This document shows, in pieces, positions 1 through 5,902 of a DNA stretch of 8,450 nucleotides. The stretch lies in NCBI GenBank assembly GCA_902826945.1, contig CADEGS010000190.1, forward strand, positions 1-8,450, written 5' to 3'. Positions within the stretch are counted from its first letter, which is position 1, and the number at the start of each line of letters is the position of its first letter. The translations under genes and the position numbers were made by a program. Below the pieces are notes generated by a model. The model searched no databases, was not told where the DNA came from, and worked only from the letters and a program-made list of their open reading frames with translations. The DNA comes from an uncultured bacterium (GTDB lineage Bacteria > Planctomycetota > UBA1135 > GCA-002686595).

Positions 1-58
1 ACGCCGCCAGGGCGGAGCCAGACGGTGCTGGGGGCCGCGCAGGATTCTTTCTCGGCTC
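1..58. other. short stretch downstream of metK, no gene seen
   Basis: 58 nt at the window edge, after the metK stop codon. I see only weak short inverted repeats (for example GCCGCC against GGCGG near 3-15) without a T-run, so no terminator can be called. A gene starting further left cannot be judged. Confidence 0.4.
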
Positions 59-1237
59 TCAAGCGTGCGAGGCGGCGGCCGCGGCGGCCTGCAGCTCGGC
101 CACCTTGTTCGTCCGCTCCCAGGAGAACTCCGGGCGCCCGAAGTGCCCGTGGTAGGCGGTGCGCTGGAACACGGGGCGCTTCAGGTCGAGCGCCTGGATG
201 ATGCGCGCCGGGCGCAGGTCGAAGGTCTTGCGCACCGCGTCCACCAGGGCGTCGTCCTGGACCTTGCCGGTGCCGAACGTGTCCACGCGGATCGAGAGCG
301 GCGCCGCCACGCCGATGGCGTAGGAGACCTGCACCTCGCAGCGCCGCGCCAGGCCCGCGGCCACGATGTTCTTCGCCACCCAGCGCGCCGCGTAGGCCGC
401 CGAGCGATCGACCTTCGAGGGGTCCTTGCCCGAGAAGGCCCCGCCGCCGTGACGCCCCATCCCGCCGTAGGTGTCCACGATGATCTTGCGCCCGGTCAGG
501 CCGCAGTCGCCGTGCGGCCCGCCGATCACGAAGCGGCCGGTCGGGTTGATGTGGTAGACGGTCTTGGCGTCGAGCAGCTCGGCCGGGATCACGTGCTTGA
601 TCACCTGCTCGATCATCGCGCGGCGGATCTCCTCCTGGACCTCGCGCTCGTTGCCCTTGCCGTTCACCACCGGGTCGTGCTGGGTCGAGATCACGACGGT
701 GTGCACGCGCGCGATCTCGTCGCCCTCGTACTCGACCGTCACCTGGCTCTTGGCGTCGGGGCGCAGCCAGGGGAGCCCGCCGCCCTGGCGCAGCTCGGCC
801 AGGCGCTCGACCAGCCGGTGCGCGTAGTGGATCGGCGCCGGCATCAGGCTCTCGGTCTCGTCGCAGGCGTAGCCGAACATCAGGCCCTGGTCGCCGGCGC
901 CCTGATCGGCGCTCGACACGCCGCGGCTGATGTCGGGCGACTGGCGGTCGAGCGTGACCATCACCGCGCACGTGTCGCCGTTGATCCCGTAGGCGTCGTC
1001 GGTGTAGCCGATGCGCTTGATCGTCTCGCGCGCGACCTGGGCGTAGTCGATGCGCGCGCGCGAGGTGATCTCTCCCGCCACGACGCACAGGCCGGTCGTG
1101 ACCAGGGTCTCGCAGGCGACGCGGGAGTCGGGGTCCTCGGCCAGCAGGGCGTCGAGGATCGCGTCCGAGATCTGGTCGGCCACCTTGTCGGGGTGCCCCA
1201 TCGAAACGGACTCGGACGTGAAGAGCTGTCGGGCCAT
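59..1237 (-). CDS. metK: S-adenosylmethionine synthetase (methionine adenosyltransferase)
   Basis: This cytosolic enzyme makes S-adenosylmethionine from methionine and ATP, releasing phosphate and pyrophosphate. The 392-residue product has the usual family length and all hallmark motifs. GHPDK at residues 14-18 carries the His and Asp that correspond to E. coli MetK His14 and Asp16. GAGDQG at 114-119 begins the first family signature, and GGGAFSGKD at 264-272 followed by KVDRS is the second, phosphate-binding signature. The C-terminus has the typical HGHFGR stretch at 363-368. The reading frame is open up to 1348, but the conserved N-terminus ([12 protein letters not shown]) starts at 1237, and the 37 residues upstream look like translated leader. 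No clear Shine-Dalgarno precedes this start. It follows waaA on the same strand after a 136-nt gap that holds a candidate promoter and two stem-loops, so it may have its own control. SAM is also the adenosyl donor for extended hopanoids made by the neighbouring operon; that link is inference. Confidence 0.98.
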   Translation of the reverse strand: MARQLFTSESVSMGHPDKVADQISDAILDALLAEDPDSRVACETLVTTGLCVVAGEITSRARIDYAQVARETIKRIGYTDDAYGINGDTCAVMVTLDRQSPDISRGVSSADQGAGDQGLMFGYACDETESLMPAPIHYAHRLVERLAELRQGGGLPWLRPDAKSQVTVEYEGDEIARVHTVVISTQHDPVVNGKGNEREVQEEIRRAMIEQVIKHVIPAELLDAKTVYHINPTGRFVIGGPHGDCGLTGRKIIVDTYGGMGRHGGGAFSGKDPSKVDRSAAYAARWVAKNIVAAGLARRCEVQVSYAIGVAAPLSIRVDTFGTGKVQDDALVDAVRKTFDLRPARIIQALDLKRPVFQRTAYHGHFGRPEFSWERTNKVAELQAAAAAASHA

Positions 1238-1373
1238 GGTCGTCGGGCGCGGATGCGGGTCGGGAGGGGAAGGCCGAGCCGACCGCGCCGCGCGCGACCG
1301 GAGCCGTGAGAATCGGCCCCGGATCCGGCCGGGGCAGAGAGGCATCAACGAATCTGGATGCGACAGGAGAATA
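1238..1373 (-). promoter_or_regulatory. waaA-metK intergenic leader with two stem-loops
   Basis: This gap on the minus strand holds two inverted repeats. The first pairs 1342-1346 with 1357-1361 (GCATC/GATGC, 10-nt loop). The second is GC-rich and pairs 1316-1322 with 1329-1335 (7 bp, 6-nt loop with sequence GGATCC-like core). The second hairpin is not followed by a T-run on either strand, so it is a poor intrinsic terminator. If the candidate promoter at 1368-1395 is used, both hairpins lie in a metK 5' leader of about 120 nt. I do not recognise the core of any SAM or SAH riboswitch class. A regulatory role is a guess from position; GC-rich DNA produces chance hairpins easily. Confidence 0.3.
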
Positions 1374-1395
1374 TCACCGCTCCCCCGCAGGGCAA
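1368..1395 (-). promoter_or_regulatory. candidate sigma-70-like promoter for metK
   Basis: On the minus strand the sequence TTGCCC (1395-1390) is followed after 16 nt by TATTCT (1373-1368). Each hexamer matches the sigma-70 consensus at 4 of 6 positions. The -35 and spacer lie in the last codons of waaA, and the -10 directly follows its stop codon. Transcription would begin near 1361, at the base of the first stem-loop. The match is modest, but it stands out against a background almost without A/T runs. Confidence 0.35.
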
Positions 1396-2804
1396 GCCCC
1401 GCGCGGGGCCTCCCCGCGGGCCAGCGCGCCCAGGCCCAGGCGGTCCAGGGCGGCCAGGGTGAGCGCCGCGGCGCCCTTCTGGCGCTCGACGGCCGCCTCG
1501 CCCGCTCGCCCCATGCGCGCGCGGCGCTCGGGATCGGCGAGCAAGGCGCCGATCGCCCGCGCCAGCTCGCCCTCGTCGGCCACGCGCCAGGCCGCGCCGG
1601 CCTGCTCGAGCAGCGCGGCCTCCTGCGCGAAGTTGTGCACGTGCGGGCCGTACACGACGGCCTTCCCCTGCGCGGCGGGCTCGAGCATGTTCTGTCCGCC
1701 GTGCGGCACGAGGCTGCCGCCGACGACCACGAGGTCGGCCAGCGCGTAGACCGCCTCTAGCTCGCCGATCGTGTCCACGATGGCCGGGCGCGCGGGAGCG
1801 GGCGCCTCGCCGGCCCGCAGGCGGGTCAGGAGCTGCGCCTCGCATCCGGCCTGCTCGCGCAGCGCGAGCACGAGCTGCGCCGCGCGCCGCGGGTGGCGCG
1901 GGACCAGCACGAGGCGCGCGTCCGGCGCGGCCGCGCGCGCGGCGCGCACCAGCGCCAGCTCCTCCGGCTCGTGCGTGCTGCCCGCGACGACGCACGGCCG
2001 CCCGGACGCGCCGAGCAGGCGCGCGAGCTCCGCGTCCGGCGCGAGCGAGCCCGCGCGCAGCCCGTCGGCCTTGATGTTGCCGGTGACGAGCACGCGCTCG
2101 GGCGGCACGCCCAGGCGCACGAAGCGCCGCGCGTACTCGTCCGCCTGCACGCAGAAGTGCGAGATGCGGTCGAACTGCGGCAGGAGCTTGCGGAACAGGT
2201 GGTACTGCGCGTGGCTGCGGTCGGTGATGCGCCCGTTGACGACCGCCACGGGGACGCCGCGCCGGTTGCACTCGCGCAGGAAGTTGGGCCAGATCTCGAG
2301 CTCGATCAGGACCACGAAGCCCGGCGCGACGCGCTCGAGGAAGCGCCGCACGAGGAAGGCCGGGTCGGCCGGGAAGCGCACGACGCGGTGCCCCGGGAAG
2401 AGCTTGCGCGCGAGCTCCAGGCCGGTATCGGTCGTGACGCTCAGCACGACCTCGAGGCCCGGGTAGGCCGCCTCGAGCCCGCGCACGAGCGGCTGGGCGA
2501 CCTTGACCTCGCCGACCGACACGCCGTGCACGAGCACGCGCCGCGCGCGCGGCGCGCGCGCCAGGCCGAGCCCGCAGCGCTCCCCCACCATGCGCGCGAA
2601 GCCCGGCCGGGTGAGCGCGCGCCAGGCGAGCCAGGGCGCGCCGAGCGCGCACGCGAAGAGCCAGCCCAGGCCGTACGCGCCGTGCAGGAGCGCGCGCAGT
2701 GCGCCGGGATGCGGGTCCCGGAGGAGCGGCGGCGGCAGCCGCTCGGGCACGCGCCGCACCGCCACGCCCGCCGTCGGCTCCGCCCCGTGTGCCCGCGCGT
2801 CCAC
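1374..2804 (-). CDS. waaA: 3-deoxy-D-manno-octulosonic acid (Kdo) transferase
   Basis: WaaA/KdtA moves Kdo from CMP-Kdo onto the lipid A precursor at the inner membrane, the first step of LPS core assembly. With a GTG start at 2804 the protein has 476 residues, somewhat longer than the roughly 420-430 usual for the family. Near the N-terminus is a hydrophobic membrane-binding segment (about 43-62), then GER at 74-76, whose Glu75 matches the proposed catalytic base, and SVGE at 96-99. Further along are the family blocks [40 protein letters not shown] and [15 protein letters not shown] followed by GPHVHNF, which together form the CMP-Kdo-binding GT-B domain. I chose 2804 because GAGGA sits 9 nt upstream; GTG codons at 2765, 2759 and 2750 in the same frame are alternatives. 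Upstream lies the SRPBCC gene (62-nt gap) and downstream metK. No lpxK or other LPS gene is adjacent. Confidence 0.95.
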   Translation of the reverse strand: MDARAHGAEPTAGVAVRRVPERLPPPLLRDPHPGALRALLHGAYGLGWLFACALGAPWLAWRALTRPGFARMVGERCGLGLARAPRARRVLVHGVSVGEVKVAQPLVRGLEAAYPGLEVVLSVTTDTGLELARKLFPGHRVVRFPADPAFLVRRFLERVAPGFVVLIELEIWPNFLRECNRRGVPVAVVNGRITDRSHAQYHLFRKLLPQFDRISHFCVQADEYARRFVRLGVPPERVLVTGNIKADGLRAGSLAPDAELARLLGASGRPCVVAGSTHEPEELALVRAARAAAPDARLVLVPRHPRRAAQLVLALREQAGCEAQLLTRLRAGEAPAPARPAIVDTIGELEAVYALADLVVVGGSLVPHGGQNMLEPAAQGKAVVYGPHVHNFAQEAALLEQAGAAWRVADEGELARAIGALLADPERRARMGRAGEAAVERQKGAAALTLAALDRLGLGALARGEAPRGACPAGER

Positions 2805-2813
2805 GCGCGCGGA

Positions 2814-2818
2814 TCCTC
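2814..2818 (-). promoter_or_regulatory. ribosome binding site supporting the waaA GTG start
   Basis: GAGGA on the minus strand, 9 nt before the GTG at 2804. It is the only Shine-Dalgarno-like element I see near the several possible waaA starts and favours the longest form of the protein. Confidence 0.4.
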
Positions 2819-2866
2819 GCCGCGCGCGCGGGCCGCCGCAAGGCGACCCGGCCGCGCGGGGTGCCG

Positions 2867-3430
2867 CTAGCGCGGCGCGGGGGGCATCTCGCCGCCGGCG
2901 CGGAGCGGACGCGCGCGGCGCGGGCGCACGCGCTCGACCAGGCGCACGCCCGCGACCAGCAGGTCGACCGCGCGCGAGCCGAGCGTGCGCCGCCCGCTCC
3001 ACAGCGCCAGCACCTGGCCCCAGCCGAGGTCGTAGCCGCGCCGCGCGCGGCGCGCGCCCTTGCCCCAGCGCTCCCAGCCGTCGGCGACGAGCGTGACGCG
3101 CGTGCCGCCGCCCTTCGCCGCGTCGAAGCGCACGACGACGTCCTGCGCCGTCTCCGGCTCGCGCGAGGGGTGCCAGGTGAAGCGCAGCGCGTGCGGCGGG
3201 TCCCAGGCCAGCACCTCGCCCCAGCGGAAGCGCCGCCCGTCCTCGTGCTCCTCGAAGATCAGGCCGCCGACGCGCGGCTCGAGCACGACGCGCCGCACGC
3301 GCGGCCCGCCGATCGAGTGCGTGCGCACCGGCCACCAGCTCGCGAAGTCCACGGCGAAGCGCCGGAAGGCGCCGGCCGGATCCCAGGAAACGACGACCTC
3401 GCGGCGGATCGGAGGCAGGGGCTCCTTCAT
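2867..3430 (-). CDS. SRPBCC / AHSA1-type START-like domain protein
   Basis: A 187-residue protein of the AHSA1-like SRPBCC (helix-grip) superfamily, whose members bind hydrophobic ligands in a deep cavity. The family pattern is clear. REVVVSWDPAGAFRRF (10-25) forms the first strand and helix, DFASWWP (28-34) and THSIGG (37-42) follow, then EPRVGGLIFEE (51-61), DGRRFRWGEVLAWDPP (64-79), FTWHPS (84-89), and GGGTRVTL (107-114) with DGWERWG (117-123) leading into the last helix. A basic, proline-rich tail of about 40 residues after residue 146 has no obvious domain. Its ATG overlaps the stop codon of the ArsR gene (ATGA), and GAGAGG lies 5 nt upstream inside that gene, so the two are translationally coupled. 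ArsR/AHSA1 pairs are common in actinobacteria and myxobacteria; the ligand is generally unknown, and I cannot name one here. Confidence 0.9.
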   Translation of the reverse strand: MKEPLPPIRREVVVSWDPAGAFRRFAVDFASWWPVRTHSIGGPRVRRVVLEPRVGGLIFEEHEDGRRFRWGEVLAWDPPHALRFTWHPSREPETAQDVVVRFDAAKGGGTRVTLVADGWERWGKGARRARRGYDLGWGQVLALWSGRRTLGSRAVDLLVAGVRLVERVRPRRARPLRAGGEMPPAPR

Positions 3431-3762
3431 CGTCGCCTCTCGCGCTCGGGCTCGGGTGCGGGCGGTCGCGCGGGGTCGCCGGCGGCGAAGGCCTCCAGCA
3501 CGCCGTCCCAGTAGGTCTCCATCCAGCGCCGCAGCCCGGCCAGGCCCTCGGCGCTGGCGCGGTAGTGGCGGCGCGTGCCGCGCGGCTCGCAGGTCACGAG
3601 GCGCGCGTCGCGCAGGACGCGCAGGTGCTGCGAGACCGCCGGCTGGCTCACGCGGGCGAGGCGCGCCAGCTCGCCCACGGTGTGCGGGCGCCGGTGCAGG
3701 CGCTCGTACAGGCTCCGCCGGGTCGGGTCGGAGAGCGCGCTCCAGGCGGCTTGATAGGCCAT
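3427..3762 (-). CDS. ArsR-family winged helix-turn-helix transcriptional regulator
   Basis: A 111-residue DNA-binding repressor of the ArsR type. The N-terminal helix carries the family's LSDPTRRSLYERL (10-22). The winged helix-turn-helix follows, with TVGELARLARVSQPAVSQHLRVLRDARLV at about 28-56 and SQPAVSQHL as the recognition helix; the wing contains EPRGTRRHYRAS (59-70). The classical metal site (ELCVC-type Cys pair in the recognition helix) is absent and only one Cys (58) is present, so it is probably not a metal sensor. It belongs to the group that is paired with SRPBCC/AHSA1 proteins, and the following gene encodes exactly such a protein with a 4-bp overlap. A promoter-like element lies immediately upstream, and autoregulation from there is likely. 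The C-terminus after residue 95 is a charged, disordered-looking tail. Confidence 0.95.
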   Translation of the reverse strand: MAYQAAWSALSDPTRRSLYERLHRRPHTVGELARLARVSQPAVSQHLRVLRDARLVTCEPRGTRRHYRASAEGLAGLRRWMETYWDGVLEAFAAGDPARPPAPEPERERRR

Positions 3763-3764
3763 GG

Positions 3765-3798
3765 CTTATAAAAGTAACGGCGGATGGACGGCCGTCAA
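3765..3798 (-). promoter_or_regulatory. candidate promoter/operator of the ArsR-SRPBCC pair
   Basis: The 32-nt gap before the ArsR gene holds the most AT-rich stretch I noticed in the window (TTACTTTTATAAG on the minus strand). TTGACG (3798-3793, 5 of 6 to the -35 consensus, overlapping the stop codon of the permease gene) is followed after 16 nt by TACTTT (3776-3771). TTATAA (3771-3766) just beyond is a perfect 6-bp palindrome. Transcription would start within a few bases of the ArsR ATG at 3762, and I see no Shine-Dalgarno, so the mRNA may be leaderless or nearly so. An ArsR dimer binding here would block RNA polymerase; that is inference. Confidence 0.45.
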
Positions 3799-4670
3799 GG
3801 GGTCGTCGGCCGCAGCGTCGTCAGGAGCACCCCGCAGACGACGAGCGCGCCCCCGAGGAGGGCCTGCGGCCCCGCTCGCTCCCCGCCCCAGACGACGCCG
3901 ACCGCGAGCGTCACGAAGGGCTCGAGGTAGAGCATCGCCCCGCTCCGCTGGCTGCCGTGGACCGCCTGCGCGCGGTACCAGAGCACGAGCGCCAGCGCGC
4001 TGCAGAAGACGCCCAGGAAGACCAGCGCGCCGACCTCGGCCGCCGCGGGCGGCCGCGTCCACAGGCCGCGCGCCAGCGCCGCCGGCGCGAGCAGCGCGAG
4101 GGCCACCGCCATCGCCGCCGCGGTGGAGCGCAGCGCGCCGCTCTGCGCGACGGCGCGCGCGCCGAGCAGCGTGTACGCGGTCCACGTCCCGCACGAGCAG
4201 AGCTGCAGCGCGTCGCCCCAGCGCGCGTGCGCCAGGTCGGGCAAGTCCTCGAGCGACACGCACGCGACGCCGGCCGCCGCGACCAGCGCTCCCGCCCAGC
4301 CGGCCGCGCCGAAGCGCTCGCCGCGGAAGACCAGCGCGCCCACCGCGATCGGCACCGGCATGAAGCCGATGATCCAGCCGGTGTGGATGGCCGAGGTGTA
4401 GAGCAGCCCGAAGGCCTGGATCGCGAGGTGCACGGCGAGCAGCAGGCCGAGCACGAGCACCGCCGGCCGATCCTCGCGCCGCGGCAGGAGCGCGCCGCCG
4501 CGCGCGCGCAGCGCCAGCAAGAGCAGCGGCGTCCCGAGCAGGAGCCGCAGGAAGACCAGCCCGAACGGCGTGAAGCTCGCGAGCGCCCGCCGCGTGGCGA
4601 CGAAGGAAGCCCCCCACAGGAGCACCGCGACGAGCGCGGCGAGCGGCAGCCGCAGGGCCCTCTGCCCCAT
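3795..4670 (-). CDS. EamA/DMT-superfamily transporter (RhaT-like, ten TM)
   Basis: A 291-residue inner-membrane protein of the drug/metabolite transporter superfamily. It has two repeated EamA units: residues 1-140 with helices near 8-24, 36-54, 70-86, 97-116 and 121-139, and residues 150-288 with helices near 152-170, 183-201, 212-231, 243-261 and 268-286. LWGASFVATRRAL (18-30) and FTPFGLVFLRLLLG (33-46) are the typical first-repeat start, and MLYLEPFVTLAVGVVWGGE (246-264) is the typical second-repeat block. The ATG at 4670 gives the expected charged N-terminus followed by TM1. The frame is open far upstream, but that stretch is antisense to the squalene synthase gene. It faces the hopanoid operon across a 123-nt gap, and its stop codon lies within the promoter of the ArsR gene. 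The substrate cannot be told from sequence; amino acid or metabolite export is typical of the family. Confidence 0.93.
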   Translation of the reverse strand: MGQRALRLPLAALVAVLLWGASFVATRRALASFTPFGLVFLRLLLGTPLLLLALRARGGALLPRREDRPAVLVLGLLLAVHLAIQAFGLLYTSAIHTGWIIGFMPVPIAVGALVFRGERFGAAGWAGALVAAAGVACVSLEDLPDLAHARWGDALQLCSCGTWTAYTLLGARAVAQSGALRSTAAAMAVALALLAPAALARGLWTRPPAAAEVGALVFLGVFCSALALVLWYRAQAVHGSQRSGAMLYLEPFVTLAVGVVWGGERAGPQALLGGALVVCGVLLTTLRPTTP

Positions 4671-4793
4671 CGGGGCGGAAGTCCTACCATCCTCCCGTCC
4701 GCCGCGCACGCCCGGGGCGACCCCGCGCCGTCCGGGCTCGCCCGACCGGCCGGGAGCGACTAGCCTCTCTCCGGGGCCGTCGCGCCCCGCCGC
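4671..4793. promoter_or_regulatory. divergent intergenic region between permease and hopanoid operon
   Basis: These 123 nt separate two genes read in opposite directions, so both promoters must lie here or inside the flanking genes. The stretch is GC-rich and I find no convincing -35/-10 pair for either strand. TAGCCT at 4761-4766 is a weak -10-like hexamer for the plus strand with no -35 partner. AGGA lies about 12 nt before the permease ATG; no Shine-Dalgarno is evident before the squalene synthase ATG. Confidence 0.4.
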
Positions 4794-5894
4794 ATGAACG
4801 CCACGAGCCGCGAGCCCGAGCCGGAGCCCCGGGGCGACGCGCTGCAGGACGCGCTCCTGCGGGGCGTCTCGCGCACCTTCGCGCTCACGATCCCCGAGCT
4901 CCCGCGGCCGCTCTCGCGCGTCGTCGGCAACGGGTACCTCTTGTGCCGCGTGGCGGACACGATCGAGGACGCGCCGGGGGTCGCACCGGTCGAGCGCCGG
5001 CGCCTGCACGCGCTGTTCAGCGCCGCGGTCGAGGGAGCGGTCGCGCCGGCGCGGCTGGTGCGCGAGCTGGAGCCGCTGGCGCGCGCGCGGATCCCCGCGC
5101 CCGAGCGCGAGCTGCTCGCGCGCTGCGACCGCGTCGTCGCGCTGACGCACACGTTCGACCCGCGCCAGCAGGCCGCGCTGGCGCGCTGCGTGCGCACGAT
5201 GGGCGAGGGCATGGACCGCTTCCAGACCGGCGACGGCCGCTCGGGGCTGGCCTCGCTCGGCGAGCTGCACGCCTACTGCTACTACGTCGCCGGCGTCGTG
5301 GGCGAGATGCTGACCGAGCTCTTCTGCCTGCACTCGCCCGCGATCGAGGCGCGCCGCGCGCAGCTCGAGGCGCGCACCGTCTCGTTCGGCCAGGGGCTGC
5401 AGATGACGAACATCCTGAAGGACGTCTGGGAGGACCGCGCGCGCGGCTTCACCTGGCTGCCGCGCGACGTGTTCGGCCGTTTCGGGCTCGAGCTCGGCGC
5501 GCTCGAGGAGGCGAGCGCCGACCCGACCGCGCCCGCCGCGCGCGCCTTCCGGCGCGGCCTCGAGGAGCTGCTCGCGATCGCGCACGGGCACCTGCGCGAC
5601 GCGCTCGACTACACGCTGCTCGTGCCGCGCGCCGAGACCGGCATCCGCCGCTTCTGCCTGCGCGCGCTCGGCATGGCGATCCTCACGCTGCGCAAGATCC
5701 ACGGCAACCCGGCCTTCCGCTCCGGGCGCGAGGTGAAGATCACGCGCTCCACCGTGCGCGCCACGGTGCGCGCGAGCGACTGGTGCGCGGCGCGCGACAC
5801 GCTCGTGCGCGTGCTCTTCCGGCTGTGCGCGCTCGGCCTGCCGCACGCCGACGCCGGCCGGGCCGCCGCGCAGCCCGGCGGAGCGCGCGGCTGA
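4794..5894 (+). CDS. sqs: squalene synthase (farnesyl-diphosphate farnesyltransferase type)
   Basis: This 366-residue enzyme of the trans-isoprenyl head-to-head synthase fold should condense two farnesyl diphosphates through presqualene diphosphate and, with NADPH, give squalene. SRTFALTIPELP (26-37) is the substrate-binding start. The two Asp-rich Mg2+ motifs are DTIED (55-59) and DVWED (210-214), the latter inside LQMTNILKDVWED (202-214). YCYYVAGVVGEML (161-173) and the late block FCLRALGMAILTLRKI (287-302) with NPAFRSGREVKITRS (305-319) resemble eukaryotic squalene synthase (human YCHYVAGLVG, LQKTNIIRDYLED, VFKGAVKIRKGQ) more than HpnC or HpnD, which are also nearer 280-300 residues. The C-terminal membrane anchor of eukaryotic enzymes is not evident. 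It is the first gene of the operon, 8 nt ahead of shc, and no hpnC/hpnD/hpnE is in view, which supports a one-enzyme squalene route. A phytoene synthase role is less likely given shc directly downstream. Confidence 0.92.
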   Translation: MNATSREPEPEPRGDALQDALLRGVSRTFALTIPELPRPLSRVVGNGYLLCRVADTIEDAPGVAPVERRRLHALFSAAVEGAVAPARLVRELEPLARARIPAPERELLARCDRVVALTHTFDPRQQAALARCVRTMGEGMDRFQTGDGRSGLASLGELHAYCYYVAGVVGEMLTELFCLHSPAIEARRAQLEARTVSFGQGLQMTNILKDVWEDRARGFTWLPRDVFGRFGLELGALEEASADPTAPAARAFRRGLEELLAIAHGHLRDALDYTLLVPRAETGIRRFCLRALGMAILTLRKIHGNPAFRSGREVKITRSTVRATVRASDWCAARDTLVRVLFRLCALGLPHADAGRAAAQPGGARG

Positions 5895-5902
5895 CGGCAC
5901 CC

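Noticed and set aside
65..1309. Long plus-strand open frame antisense to metK (414 codons).
   Set aside because: It mirrors metK exactly, has biased His/Arg/Val/Leu content, and shows no recognisable motif; metK has all of its family signatures.
1316..1335. The GC hairpin after waaA as an intrinsic terminator.
   Set aside because: No T-run follows the stem on either strand, so I listed it only as a structure in the metK leader.
2805..3335. Open continuation of the waaA frame far upstream, as if a 653-residue protein existed.
   Set aside because: This part overlaps the convincing SRPBCC gene in another frame and is low-complexity Ala/Arg-rich; long stop-free shadows are expected at this GC content.
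4735..4755. Short inverted repeats (CGGGC/GCCCG, CCGGCCGG) in the divergent gap as an operator.
   Set aside because: Loops are too short or the palindromes are trivial GC strings, and nothing sets them apart from background.
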